Assembly: GCF_022811725.1 (NCBI RefSeq)
Contig: NZ_CP094527.1
Coordinates: forward strand, 5,952,001-6,016,000
Source: Mucilaginibacter sp. SMC90
Lineage (GTDB): Bacteria > Bacteroidota > Bacteroidia > Sphingobacteriales > Sphingobacteriaceae
Length of the DNA: 64,000 bases
Reading direction: 5' to 3'
Positions 27,201 through 35,369 of this stretch are shown here, one piece after another (within the stretch, counting starts at the first letter, position 1; every line of letters starts with the position of its first letter). Under the pieces are notes generated by a model that saw only the letters and a program-made list of their open reading frames with translations, was not told the origin of the DNA and did not search any database. The translations under genes were made by a program, and so were the position numbers.

Positions 27201-27307
27201 CAGCATTGCCATTATTGCTTATTGTTTTACCGGCAATGCTCCGTATATTGTACCGCAAAGGGTTTACTACCCACTTGAACGAACTTAATGAAAGCCACCA
27301 AGGGTAA
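24215..27307 (+). CDS. RND-family efflux pump, inner-membrane subunit
   Basis: 1030 residues, full length for the AcrB/CzcA superfamily. Twelve helices in two halves with the large periplasmic loops after TM1 and TM7 are readable; the start PLGLVLALFIMGGLFAYSKLQTSLFPE and the TM4 segment SIGLIIDDAIVVVEQI carry the Asp-Asp pair needed for proton coupling. Sequence style (CzcA-like VVVEQIHRVHEEH) does not settle whether substrates are drugs or metals. Downstream of the two-component system, TolC-like and adaptor genes; a repeat element inserts 220 bp before its ATG. Confidence 0.94.
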   Translation: MNQRKNYFITHRKPLGLVLALFIMGGLFAYSKLQTSLFPEITFPKIKIIADEGLQPVNKMMVTVTKPLENAIKQVPDLQLVRSTTSRGSCEISALFNWNADIDLSQQRIQSSIDQIKNDLPADVNISVAKMNPSILPVSGYTLESHNLSPIELRQLATYTVKPFLSQVDGVSEIRVIGGKLKEYWLTLDQQKMTALGLTPDIINNTLATTNFVKSEGYLSDYKRMYLTVTDATINAKDQLEELVISNNRKRIVRLKDFASIQVNEGIEYTRINANGHDGVLIAVIKQPNANLISVSNDMADKVDALKKLLPRGVTIRPYYIQADFVNDSVKSVSDSLWIGLLLAIIVAVIFLRSFKASVTILITIPVTLGLTLLILYWLGYTFNIMTLGAIAASIGLIIDDAIVVVEQIHRVHEEHPDELSSHLVRKAIDYLFPAMVGSSISTIVIFIPFVLMTGVAGAYFKVLTDTMIITLLSSFFVTWIGLPVIYLLITPKPKLNAAVKAKKEEVHTVKQQKWVSFFILRPYVSIIIIAALAAVIVIVPPLLETGFLPDMDEGAIVLDYKSPPGTSLEETDRMLKQIEKLIVKHPDVTAYSRRTGTQMGFFITEPNSGDYLIQLKKDRTKSTEEVISDLRKIVEETQPALEVEFGQVITDMLGDLTTSAEPIEIKVFGDNQQTLQNLSRQIAGLVEKVKGAADVLPGIIIAGPSVSIQPHYSKLAQYGITPANLQMQVQTALEGNVIGSLLEKEQLSPIRMVYPGNRSLNVNDIHNLHIFLPNGKLIPITELASVELSPGDAEINRENLQSMNVISARLEGSDLGTVITAIQKTIHDNVNLPTGYHVEYGGAYAQQQQSFKELLIILVTACLLVFGVILFLFRQFRIALLILVIGILGISGSFLALFITGTPLNVGSYTGLIMIVGIIGENAIFTFLQFKESAIENENKNIDEAITFAISTRLRPKLMTALGAIIALMPLALGIGAGAQLHQPLAIAVIGGFLAALPLLLIVLPAMLRILYRKGFTTHLNELNESHQG

Positions 27308-27363
27308 CACAACATTTTTACAGATTCGGGATATAATTTCATGGCAATAAATAATCCCGAAAA

Positions 27364-28365
27364 ATGAAAAAACAAATCCTGGCTGTGGCTTTGCTTATTG
27401 CAGGCCTTGCTCCTTTTAAACTAAACGCGCAAACCTATGTAGCCGATAAAACTATCGCGCTTCCGGGTGATGGCGGTTATGATTACCTGGCTATTGATAA
27501 GGTAAACCGTAACCTGTACGTATCGCATAGTACAGCGGTAAATGTTATTAACCTGGATACCGAAAAACCGGTTGGTGTTATTGAAAACATGAAAGGTGTT
27601 CACGGTATAGCCATAGTTAACAAACTTAACCGCGGTTTTATTAGCGATGGCAAGGCAAATGCCGTAGTGGTGTTTGATTTAAGAACTTTTAAAACCATAA
27701 CCACAATTGCCCTTACGGGCGCCAATGGCCCGGATGCTATTATGTATGACCCATATTCCGACCGTGTATTTACCTTTAACGGCGAAAGCGATAATTCATC
27801 AGTAATTAATCCGGCAACCCTGAAACAAGTTGGCACGGTAGCGCTTGGCGGCGGGCCCGAGTTTGCAGTATCTGATGGAAAAGGAAAAATTTATAATAAC
27901 CTTGAAGATAAAAGCAGTCTGAACGTTATAGACAGTAAGAGCCTTAAAGTAATTAAAAACTATCCCCTTGCTCCCTGCGGCGGACCAACCGGCCTGGCAC
28001 TTGATGCCGTTAATCAACGTTTATTTACAGTTTGCCGTGAAAATAAGGGCGTAAGTGTTGTTGACATTAATACCGGCAAAGTAACCGCTACCCTGCCAAT
28101 TGGCGCAGGCGTTGATGCCGTAGTTTATGACCAGGAAACCAAACTGATATTTTGTTCATGCGGCGATGGCGTTACTACCATCATCAAACAAAAATCGGCC
28201 GATGAATATGAAGTGATCCAATCACTAAAAACCGCTGAAAGGGCCAAAACCATGGCGCTGGATACCAAAACCCACAAAATCTATTTAAGTGTTGCGAAGT
28301 TTGAAACCGGTACCCGTAAAACCATTCCAAATACTTTCAAAGTGCTTGTTTTCAAACAAAACTAA
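27364..28365 (+). CDS. YncE-type secreted beta-propeller protein
   Basis: 333 residues with a signal peptide (to LNAQ). Seven-bladed propeller repeats of about 45 residues are apparent, with blades such as AVNVINLDTEKPVG, AVVVFDLRTFKTITTI, SVINPATLKQVGTV and GVSVVDINTGKVTATLPIG. YncE relatives are periplasmic and bind DNA or act as scaffold; no enzymatic motif is present. It begins 56 bp after the pump gene, with a short inverted repeat (TTCGGGAT / ATCCCGAA) between, so it may be separate from the efflux operon. Confidence 0.85.
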   Translation: MKKQILAVALLIAGLAPFKLNAQTYVADKTIALPGDGGYDYLAIDKVNRNLYVSHSTAVNVINLDTEKPVGVIENMKGVHGIAIVNKLNRGFISDGKANAVVVFDLRTFKTITTIALTGANGPDAIMYDPYSDRVFTFNGESDNSSVINPATLKQVGTVALGGGPEFAVSDGKGKIYNNLEDKSSLNVIDSKSLKVIKNYPLAPCGGPTGLALDAVNQRLFTVCRENKGVSVVDINTGKVTATLPIGAGVDAVVYDQETKLIFCSCGDGVTTIIKQKSADEYEVIQSLKTAERAKTMALDTKTHKIYLSVAKFETGTRKTIPNTFKVLVFKQN

Positions 28366-28495
28366 AGTAAATTGTATATAAAATTTACATGAAATGATCA
28401 TGAAGATTTTGTATATTCCAGATTTTACTAATTAATTTTTACAAAAAAATGAACTTTTGTGCACGTTATCGTTATATTTAACGTTTTAACATCAT

Positions 28496-29533
28496 ATGAT
28501 AAAAAAGACTGATTTTGTTTATTCCCAGGAGTCTGAACCTCATCGCATCCGCACAAAAAAAATCTTAAAGCAGTTTCCGCAATTGCGTAAGCTTATAGGC
28601 AAAAACCCGGCAACTATATGGGCCATTGTTGGTTTAGTAACTTTCCAGGTAGTTTTAGCCTGGTTTGTACGTGATCAGTCATGGTGGATAGTTTTTGGAG
28701 CAGCTTATCTGTTGGGGGCTTTTGCAGATCATGCGCTGTTTGTAATGATCCACGAATGTACACACCAGTTATTGTTTAAAAACCGTAACGCTAACCGCTG
28801 GGCATCAATGTTTGCCAATTTACCGCAAATATTACCAAGCGCTATCTCGTTCGAAAAATATCATATCAAACACCACTCTTTTCAGGGTGTACACGAACTT
28901 GATGCCGATTTACCGAACCGCTGGGAAGCAAAACTGATCAGTAATTCATTTTTTGGCAAAGCACTTTGGTTGTTGTTTTTCCCGGTATTTCAGCTTTTCC
29001 GCTTATCGCGTTTAAGAGAAATCCACCCGTTTGATGGCTGGATCCTGACCAACTGGTTATTACAGGCAGCATTTACAACTGCTATCGCCTACTTTATGGG
29101 CTGGCATGCCGTAGCTTTCTTGTTGTTAAGCTTCTCGTTTTCGGTTGGCCTGCACCCACTGGGCGCACGCTGGATCCAGGAACATTACCTTACCGTTACT
29201 GAAGAACAGGAAACATACAGCTATTATGGTAACTTTAACGCGGTAGCCTTTAACGTAGGCTTCCACAATGAGCACCATGATTTTCCTTCTATCCCATGGA
29301 ACAAACTTCCTGAGATCAGAAAAACGGCTCCCGAATACTACGATACTTTGCATTATCATACCTCATGGACTAAACTATTTTTCCAGTTTTTGTTCGACAG
29401 GGAGATCTCGTTGTTTAACCGCATCCTGCGTAAAGACCGTGGCCGTGTAGCATTAACGGATATTTCAAAACCAGATATCGACCTCACCAAATCCGAAACA
29501 ACAAAGACGGAGCTTGCGGATGTTGAAAAATAA
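28496..29533 (+). CDS. Sphingolipid delta-4 desaturase-like membrane di-iron desaturase
   Basis: 345 residues. Three His boxes of membrane fatty-acid desaturases are present: HECTH (86-90), HIKHH (123-127) and HNEHH (257-261), with hydrophobic segments at about 40-80 and 180-222. Unlike ordinary bacterial acyl desaturases, long stretches match eukaryotic dihydroceramide desaturase DES1 as I recall it: an N-terminal segment from DFVYS through the first helix, MFANLPQILP, SVGLHPLG, EQETYSYYG, FNVGFHNEHHDFP and APEYYDTLHYHTSW. DES1 introduces the 4,5-trans double bond of sphingosine. Sphingobacteriaceae make sphinganine-based lipids, so a substrate is available. Alternative: a desaturase of other lipids. 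The last ~30 residues are a divergent charged tail. Confidence 0.85.
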   Translation: MIKKTDFVYSQESEPHRIRTKKILKQFPQLRKLIGKNPATIWAIVGLVTFQVVLAWFVRDQSWWIVFGAAYLLGAFADHALFVMIHECTHQLLFKNRNANRWASMFANLPQILPSAISFEKYHIKHHSFQGVHELDADLPNRWEAKLISNSFFGKALWLLFFPVFQLFRLSRLREIHPFDGWILTNWLLQAAFTTAIAYFMGWHAVAFLLLSFSFSVGLHPLGARWIQEHYLTVTEEQETYSYYGNFNAVAFNVGFHNEHHDFPSIPWNKLPEIRKTAPEYYDTLHYHTSWTKLFFQFLFDREISLFNRILRKDRGRVALTDISKPDIDLTKSETTKTELADVEK

Positions 29534-29542
29534 GAAAAAGAG

Positions 29543-29570
29543 AAAGGGCCTTAACAAAAGGCCCTTTTTT
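29543..29570 (+). terminator. Intrinsic terminator of the desaturase gene
   Basis: AAAGGGCC (29543-29550) pairs with GGCCCTTT (29560-29567), followed by T residues to 29570. Confidence 0.88.
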
Positions 29571-29590
29571 GTTGGGATAACCCGCTAATT

Positions 29591-29683
29591 GTCATTGCGG
29601 TAAGCGATAGCGTGGCAACCTTACGGAAGCATGTCCGGCCTGTACAGTGATCGATTGCATCGTCGTTCCTCCCTTATAATGAC
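29591..29683. repeat. GTCATTG palindromic repeat, copy 3 of 5 (degenerate)
   Basis: Starts GTCATTGCGG and ends TATAATGAC. The inner part is more diverged than in the other copies and the arms pair less well. Confidence 0.65.
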
Positions 29684-29733
29684 ATGTAAAAATCACTTTC
29701 ATTTCCACTTGCATCTCACCAAATAATTTTCTT

Positions 29734-29758
29734 ATTTTGCTAATAAAATTAGCAAAAT
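29734..29758 (+). promoter_or_regulatory. Perfect inverted repeat overlapping a start codon
   Basis: ATTTTGCTAAT (29734-29744) and ATTAGCAAAAT (29748-29758) form perfect 11-bp arms with a 3-base loop. The right arm includes the first two bases of the next gene's ATG, so the site could be a translational hairpin or an operator at the transcription start. Confidence 0.5.
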
Positions 29759-30200
29759 GAAATATCTAAGCATAGCCAATCAGCTCATTATTTTCAGTCG
29801 TTATATTGGGCAGCAGGTTGTTATCACCAGTCTTTTAAATCATAGCGAGATCAGTATCGGTACGCTGGCCGGTGTAAAACACAACGCCTTAGCTGTTAAC
29901 ATTGATGATACAACACGCTGGATTCCGCTGTATGATAATTTCAGGCTTTGCGAAATTAAGCTACTCCTGAAGCCCTTAAAAAAACTCACTCCCGAGGTTG
30001 TTTCTGCAGCTAACAATCTGCCTGTAAAAGCATTCATCACCCCCTACTATCAGCAACAAGGTTATGATATGCCGGTTTTTATTGAACCAGGGCACCCCTG
30101 CAATTGTAAATATGTACAAGAACTTGAACTTGCCGATTACCGTACCCCGGCAGATATTTACCGGCAAAATGCCTTATTACATGCTTTTGAGTCAGTTTAA
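29757..30200 (+). CDS. Conserved-looking protein of unknown function
   Basis: 147 residues, no signal peptide or membrane segment. Two features stand out: a short beta-rich N-terminal half (IGTLAGVKHNALAVNIDDTTRWIPLYDNF) and an end with CNCKYVQELELADYRTPADIYRQNAL, where the CxC at residues about 115-117 might bind metal. I do not recognise the family. The ATG is embedded in a perfect inverted repeat, pointing to tight control. It is the only gene between two repeats. Confidence 0.65.
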   Translation: MKYLSIANQLIIFSRYIGQQVVITSLLNHSEISIGTLAGVKHNALAVNIDDTTRWIPLYDNFRLCEIKLLLKPLKKLTPEVVSAANNLPVKAFITPYYQQQGYDMPVFIEPGHPCNCKYVQELELADYRTPADIYRQNALLHAFESV

Positions 30201-30337
30201 ATATATCGTGGTACGGATATTGTACGCTATCTGCTCTTTTTGTTATACAATTTTCATATAGTCGTAACAAAATCAAATAATTAATGTCAACTTCATACTA
30301 ATGCACGTAATTTGCGTTATTGTTTGCAAGAAACAGA

Positions 30338-31246
30338 ATGAGCCGATCAAAAAAATTAAATATACTTTTACCACTTGTATCCCTGCTTTTCATGGGGGCC
30401 TTTGCCAAGCACAGGCTACTCGACAAGCAGGATATTACAGGGACTTTAAATAATAAGGAAATGGATGAAACATCGGGCATTGCAGCCTCATCCATTAACC
30501 GGGATACTTATTACGTACACAACGACAGCGGCGATACGAGCCGTTTTTTTGCTATATCAGCCGAAGGCAAACTTAAATCAACCATCTATTTTAAGGGAGA
30601 CAGCACACATGGGCTTGGCGTACAGGATTGTGAAGATATTGATGTGGGCCCGGGACCCGAGAAAGGAAAAAGCTACGTTTACCTTGGCGATATAGGTGAT
30701 AATGCGCAAAACAGGCCATACATCACGGTTTATCGCATGGCCGAAAAGAAAGCATGGGCTACAGCCAACGCAGCCAACATAAATACGGAAGCTGCGCGTG
30801 CAGATTTTAAATATCCCGATGGCCCTAAAGATGCAGAAACGATGATGATTGATCCTATAGATAAACAATTGATCATTGTAAGTAAACGGGGTGATACTGT
30901 TGCAGTTTACACTACGCCGTTAAAATACAAAGCCAATACAACAACGGTATTAACCAAGCGCTGCAAATTGTTCTTCGCAGGCTTTAAACCTTTTAAATGG
31001 ATCACAGCAGGCGATATCTCCAAAGATGGCCAGCAGATCCTGTTAAAGAGTTACGACAAAGTTTATTACTGGCGCCGCCAGCATAACGAGCCTATTTGGG
31101 AAACCATGGTTCGCAAGCCACAGGAGCTTACTTACAAAGTTGAAAAACAGGGTGAAGCCATAGGTTTTCAGCCGGATGGCAAAGGTTATTACACAACAAG
31201 CGAGGGTGTGTTTTCGCCAATATATCATTATGATGTGCCGAATTGA
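30338..31246 (+). CDS. Secreted beta-propeller-like protein, unknown function
   Basis: 302 residues from the ATG at 30338 (a TTG at 30320 would add six residues). An N-terminal signal or anchor (LNILLPLVSLLFMGAFA) is followed by repeated beta-strand blocks with motifs YYVHNDSGDTSRFFAIS, QDCEDIDVGPGPEKG and YVYLGDIGDNAQNRPYITVYR, then KDAETMMIDP. These recur in a family of extracellular propeller proteins. The acidic NDSGD and GDIGDN loops might bind calcium. The reaction, if any, is unknown. Confidence 0.72.
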   Translation: MSRSKKLNILLPLVSLLFMGAFAKHRLLDKQDITGTLNNKEMDETSGIAASSINRDTYYVHNDSGDTSRFFAISAEGKLKSTIYFKGDSTHGLGVQDCEDIDVGPGPEKGKSYVYLGDIGDNAQNRPYITVYRMAEKKAWATANAANINTEAARADFKYPDGPKDAETMMIDPIDKQLIIVSKRGDTVAVYTTPLKYKANTTTVLTKRCKLFFAGFKPFKWITAGDISKDGQQILLKSYDKVYYWRRQHNEPIWETMVRKPQELTYKVEKQGEAIGFQPDGKGYYTTSEGVFSPIYHYDVPN

Positions 31247-31284
31247 TTTTTATATAAACAATCCCCTAACGTCCCATCAAGTTC

Positions 31285-31602
31285 TCTCGCAGATTTAAAT
31301 TAACCCACAAAATTATTTTGTCGTTTAATTAGTAAGGCGTTTTGTTTTGTCCCTCTGGGGCAAAGGGCATTTCTATACTTTTTTATGCTACAAACCTTTT
31401 GCACTTCTGGTGCACTTGTCCTTAAATACACCTCAATTAATACCTGTTTATTAAATTGTAAAAATCCCCCAAAGGGGGAATAGGTTTGTAGAAATAAAAC
31501 CCAACCCAATCCTCGAACCCCAGAGGGGTTCATCTCACACGGATTACTCAATTGACAATAACCATATGACTATTATTTGTGGGTTAACATAAATCTGCGA
31601 GA
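31285..31602. mobile_element. MITE-like element, 318 bp with 27-bp terminal inverted repeats
   Basis: The ends TCTCGCAGATTTAAATTAAC (continuing to 31311) and the reverse complement at 31576-31602 match at 25 of 27 positions. The interior holds CCTCTGGGGC / CCCCAGAGG and CCCCCAAAGGGGG palindromes but no transposase. No unambiguous target duplication is visible. Adjacent to a GTCATTG repeat. Confidence 0.7.
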
Positions 31603-31631
31603 TATCCTGGTGACATAATATAAACAAAAAA

Positions 31632-31713
31632 CGTCATTGAGAGGTACGAAGCAATCCCCGATTAACAGGTCCACCCTGTGTAGTTTGGGATTGCTTCGTA
31701 CCTCACAATGACG
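31632..31713. repeat. GTCATTG palindromic repeat, copy 4 of 5
   Basis: Ends CGTCATTGAGAGGTACGAAG and CTTCGTACCTCACAATGACG pair almost completely; inner AGCAATCCC / GGGATTGCT continues the stem. It is the shortest, cleanest copy. Confidence 0.88.
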
Positions 31714-31744
31714 TGTATTTTATGCCTTTCTACCTAAAATCTAC

Positions 31745-33964
31745 TTACATAACCCGGATAAGCTTCACGCCATGCGGTGGTATTTTGAAAGTATATTTAT
31801 GATTAACTGCTATCAGGTATTTCTGCTCCCAAACATCGCGGGCTTTGGTGAAACCTTTTAACAGTTTATCATTAGCATCAAGGTTAACGGTTTGATATTT
31901 ATCAGATGTATTAAAGAAACCTATAGCCTTTTCGCCTTTGTTAAGCTCCTTTACCCAAACCTGCTGCTCTTCTGTTTTAGAAGCCTGCCTTGCACCTTTA
32001 CCTAAAGCGTCCTGATCAATGGCCAATACTTCGTCGTTGGTTAGCAAGCTAAGTGTAAACCTGTCCAAATGTCCCATATCACATCCAATTAATAATGGGG
32101 CAGATAATAAGCTCCATAAGCTGATGTGGGTGTATTGCTCATCATAAGTTAAACGGGTGTTGTGCAAACTTGGGCCCCAACCCACTTTACCAACAACCAG
32201 CATATCCGGATCATTAAAATGTCCCGGGCCGGCATATGGCGAGGCAGGATCCTGTCCAAAACCAATATCACTCATGCTCCTCCAGGTATCCTGGATATCG
32301 CCAGTGGTACGCCAGCTGTTACCGCCGGTTTCGGCACCCCATTTCCAAACATCGCCCCAGCCGTATTGGCAAAAGCTAAACATAATGTCACGGTTCACCT
32401 TGTTTAAAGATGAGCGCATTAATTCATAAGGTTTTTTAAGTGCGGGCAGGTCCGGATGCGGAGGGGTAACTTCCGAGTATGAGCACCAGTCGTATTTCAA
32501 ATAGTCAAAACCCCAGTCGGCATAAGTTTTAGCGTCCTGATCTTCGTGCTGCCAGCTGCCCAGAAAGCCTCCGCAGGTACGCGGGCCAGGCGACGAATAA
32601 ATACCTGTATGCAGGCCAAGGCTATGAACATAATCAGTTAAGCCTTTCATATCCGGAAACTTGCTGTTAGCTACAATAGCACCATCGGCGGCACGGTTCT
32701 CTGCTTCCCAGCCGTCATCAATATTGATATAATTCCAACCGTATGAACTCAGTTTTTCTGACATTTCTTTGGCCGAGATCTTCACTTTTTCATCGTTTAC
32801 GCTCAATCCCCAGGCATTCCAGCTGTTCCAGCCGAGAGCCGGAGTAAGGCCTATTTTATCGCCAATGCTAATGGTGAGCGTTTTGGTTTTGCTCCCTAAT
32901 TTGTTGGTAACAGTAAGCGTTACAGGATAGTCGCCTTTTTGGTTTACCACACCGGTAATGATACCTGTTTTAGCATCAAGTGTTAAACCTGCAGGCAACC
33001 CATCTGCTTTATAGCTAAGCGGTTTTTTACCCGTGGCCGGGATCAAATAAAGAAACGGATTTCCGGGCCTCGCTCCGTAAACATCAGCTCCATTAATTTT
33101 TGGTTTGGCCGATGGATAAGGTGTAAGTATATAAGGTGTAGTTTCGGTTTTATTGATGTCTTTTCCGGATTTTTGATCGCTAAATGTATAGGCGATAGTG
33201 TAAGATTTTTTAGCTAAACGGGCTATCACGAACGAATAAGTGAAGGGCTTGCCTGCGGTAAAGCTTGCCGGGTTTGACTTTTCGTAGATCACTGCGCCTG
33301 TTTCAGGGTCTGTTACTTTAAAAGCCAAAGTGCCCTGGTATTGGTATTTGTTAGTAGTTACCAGTTTAACAGATTTAGCCAGACTGTTATTTTCTTCAAA
33401 GCTGTAATCGCCATCGGTATTTACGGTAACATGATCCATTACATCGGCCATGCCAATGCTAAAGTTATCGCCATAAATACCTCCGTCGCCACCGGTATCA
33501 TAAATACGAATGGCTAATACATTCTCCTTATCCCATAAAATGGCCGGATCAGATGCTGAAATATTATAAGTACGCTGCCCGTAATTTCCATCTTTAATAG
33601 TTCCGCTGCGGCCGCCATATTTGGCTATAAGTTTGCCATTTAAATACACCTCGTCATTATCGTCAACACTGGCCAGGTTTAACCGGAGACTATCCTTTAA
33701 ATATGCTTTTTCTTTGAGTGACGAAGGGATCACCACATGGATCCGGTACCAGCCAAAGCCATCGTAATTAGGGTGCCCCTGCGGCTCCCACGAATGGGCA
33801 ACATCAATGTTTTGCCAGTGTTGATCGTTAAAAGTTGGGGACGACCATTGCGCAGAATCACCTACGGCAAATTTCCAGCCTTTTTTAAGCTGAACATCTT
33901 GTGCCGAAGCGCCCAGGTAAGTACCGCCCAGCAAAAGCAACATGGTAAAGATCTTTTTTATCAT
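31745..33964 (-). CDS. GH27 alpha-galactosidase with N-terminal jelly-roll and Ig-like domains
   Basis: 739 residues from ATG 33964; the frame stays open 231 bp further upstream but that part is unnatural and overlaps another gene. Signal peptide (to ASAQ), a GH2-type sugar-binding jelly-roll (about 24-180), a He_PIG-like Ig domain with PLSYKADGLPAGLTLDAKTG (about 290-368), then the GH27 barrel from LTPALGWNSWNAWG. Nucleophile Asp492 in YLKYDWC and acid/base Asp556 in RTTGDIQDTW are present, as is the C-terminal beta domain. It removes terminal alpha-galactose (or possibly beta-L-arabinopyranose), and could debranch galactomannan for the mannan locus. Confidence 0.93.
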   Translation of the reverse strand: MIKKIFTMLLLLGGTYLGASAQDVQLKKGWKFAVGDSAQWSSPTFNDQHWQNIDVAHSWEPQGHPNYDGFGWYRIHVVIPSSLKEKAYLKDSLRLNLASVDDNDEVYLNGKLIAKYGGRSGTIKDGNYGQRTYNISASDPAILWDKENVLAIRIYDTGGDGGIYGDNFSIGMADVMDHVTVNTDGDYSFEENNSLAKSVKLVTTNKYQYQGTLAFKVTDPETGAVIYEKSNPASFTAGKPFTYSFVIARLAKKSYTIAYTFSDQKSGKDINKTETTPYILTPYPSAKPKINGADVYGARPGNPFLYLIPATGKKPLSYKADGLPAGLTLDAKTGIITGVVNQKGDYPVTLTVTNKLGSKTKTLTISIGDKIGLTPALGWNSWNAWGLSVNDEKVKISAKEMSEKLSSYGWNYINIDDGWEAENRAADGAIVANSKFPDMKGLTDYVHSLGLHTGIYSSPGPRTCGGFLGSWQHEDQDAKTYADWGFDYLKYDWCSYSEVTPPHPDLPALKKPYELMRSSLNKVNRDIMFSFCQYGWGDVWKWGAETGGNSWRTTGDIQDTWRSMSDIGFGQDPASPYAGPGHFNDPDMLVVGKVGWGPSLHNTRLTYDEQYTHISLWSLLSAPLLIGCDMGHLDRFTLSLLTNDEVLAIDQDALGKGARQASKTEEQQVWVKELNKGEKAIGFFNTSDKYQTVNLDANDKLLKGFTKARDVWEQKYLIAVNHKYTFKIPPHGVKLIRVM

Positions 33965-34097
33965 TATAGGTTGTTTAAAATGTATTGCGAAACAGGATTT
34001 CGCATGGTTAGTATATGCAGATTTAAAGGTACAAGGATTTTGAATAATTAGAAATGTATTATTAACATTTATATTAAAAACCGGTATGCGATAAAAA

Positions 34098-34649
34098 TTA
34101 ATTTTCCTGTCTTTCCCCCTGTAATTGTTTAAACACCCGGGCAACTTGTCTGCAACGCATATAATTAAAAAACACACCGAACAATGAGGGCTCATCGCGG
34201 CGGTCGAGTGAGCTTATATTGAGGTAAACTTTATTTTCGGTATACAAACAAGTAATAAGGCGTTTTTGAGATGAATAGCTATAAGGATATTGAATGTATC
34301 TTATTAAATGATCTCCATTAGTATCCAAAATCTCGAGACTCCCTTCGTCGAGGGCCTTGCGCATATCTTGTCTGCGGCTTTGGAGGCTGACGCCTTCAAT
34401 AACCAGCAAACTATTAAACAGCAATAAATTCGCAATCATCCAGCTATCAAAAACAAATGCAAATACAAATATCTGAGGCGATGACAGAGAGCTAATATAT
34501 TGATTAACACCAAAATTTGGCGCGAATGGCAGTATCATTAACACAAAAGCTGTGATGCAATTAAACAGATAATTCATTTTTGAGCTATCGCCTCTATTGT
34601 ACACCAATCTTCCGGCTTCTACGCTTTTCTGAAAGTCAATTCTATCCAA
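34098..34649 (-). CDS. Two-helix membrane protein, unknown function
   Basis: 183 residues from a TTG at 34649 (next in-frame ATG at residue 25). Two hydrophobic helices (about 27-50 and 60-83) are followed by a soluble C-terminal domain of about 100 residues with RRQDMRKALDEGSLEILDTNGDHL. The layout recalls PH-like or YcxB-type membrane sensors, but no family is recognised. It is upstream of the alpha-galactosidase on the same strand with 133 bp between. Confidence 0.65.
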   Translation of the reverse strand: MDRIDFQKSVEAGRLVYNRGDSSKMNYLFNCITAFVLMILPFAPNFGVNQYISSLSSPQIFVFAFVFDSWMIANLLLFNSLLVIEGVSLQSRRQDMRKALDEGSLEILDTNGDHLIRYIQYPYSYSSQKRLITCLYTENKVYLNISSLDRRDEPSLFGVFFNYMRCRQVARVFKQLQGERQEN

Positions 34650-34898
34650 AACGGTTCGTTGTTTAAGATGCTAATATATCATTAGGCCTGAATAGTAATG
34701 CGTAGTATCTGATATAAAAACCTGCGCAAAAGTTGCTGAATCTTCAAACAGGTGTAAAAAAAGCGCGACAGTTGTTTATCAAGCTGTAGCAGTACAGTTT
34801 TTGTTTATAAACCGATAACACCGCCGTTAATAAACTTAATGTACAGTTTACGTTTTGGTTTAATATCGATGATACTTTTACCACAGAAAACAACAGCT

Positions 34899-35255
34899 AT
34901 GAAAAAAACTTTTTTAACATTAGGCCTTGTAACACTTTGTTTTGTGGCCTGCTTTGCTGCTCTTTCAGAAATTACCGGCAAGTGGGAAGGCAAGCTTGAA
35001 ACAGAAACCGGCGAAGTTTACCCATTGCTTTATAATTTCCAGATCAACGGCGATAAACTAACCGGCACAGCCAAAACCCCTAAAGGCGATATGCCAATTG
35101 AAGACGGCAAGATAACCGGCAACGATTTCAAATTCACTGTAAGTATCGAAGATATTCACATCGCCCATACTGGTAAGTTTTACGGCGATTCGGTTGGTGT
35201 TGATATTGAAGCTAACGGTTCAAAAACACATACTACATTAAAACGCGCTCAATAA
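34899..35255 (+). CDS. Small secreted beta-rich protein, paralogue 1 of 3
   Basis: 118 residues from ATG 34899; an upstream ATG at 34839 would spoil the signal peptide. Signal MKKTFLTLGLVTLCFVACFA, then a ~95-residue domain with pattern ITGKWEGKLET, PLLYNFQINGDKLTGTA, GDMPIEDGKITGND and HTGKFYGDSVGVDIEANGSK. Regular alternation suggests a small lipocalin-like or beta-sandwich barrel. The same pattern occurs in two following genes. Function unknown; possibly binding of a small ligand in the periplasm. Confidence 0.82.
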   Translation: MKKTFLTLGLVTLCFVACFAALSEITGKWEGKLETETGEVYPLLYNFQINGDKLTGTAKTPKGDMPIEDGKITGNDFKFTVSIEDIHIAHTGKFYGDSVGVDIEANGSKTHTTLKRAQ

Positions 35256-35274
35256 CCTTGTTTTTCCTGATTTA

Positions 35275-35320
35275 AGCGATTACATGATATTTAAATCGCA
35301 TAAAATATCATGTAATCGCT
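35275..35320. repeat. Perfect 18-bp inverted repeat between paralogues 1 and 2
   Basis: AGCGATTACATGATATTT (35275-35292) and AAATATCATGTAATCGCT (35303-35320) with a 10-base loop; outer AACCTTG (35254-35260) / CAAGGTT (35334-35340) could extend the fold. There is no T-run, so it is not an ordinary terminator. Confidence 0.85.
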
Positions 35321-35369
35321 TCATCCTATAAATCAAGGTTGTTATATTTATACACCAAATCAATATTTT

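Noticed and set aside
20487..27307. Heavy-metal (Czc/Cus) assignment for the RND system
   Set aside because: Adaptor lacks metal-binding His/Met clusters and the pump motif reading cannot separate metal from drug pumps.
33965..34195. 77-residue N-terminal extension of the GH27 protein
   Set aside because: No domain, it overlaps the end of the two-helix membrane protein gene, and a proper signal peptide begins at 33964.
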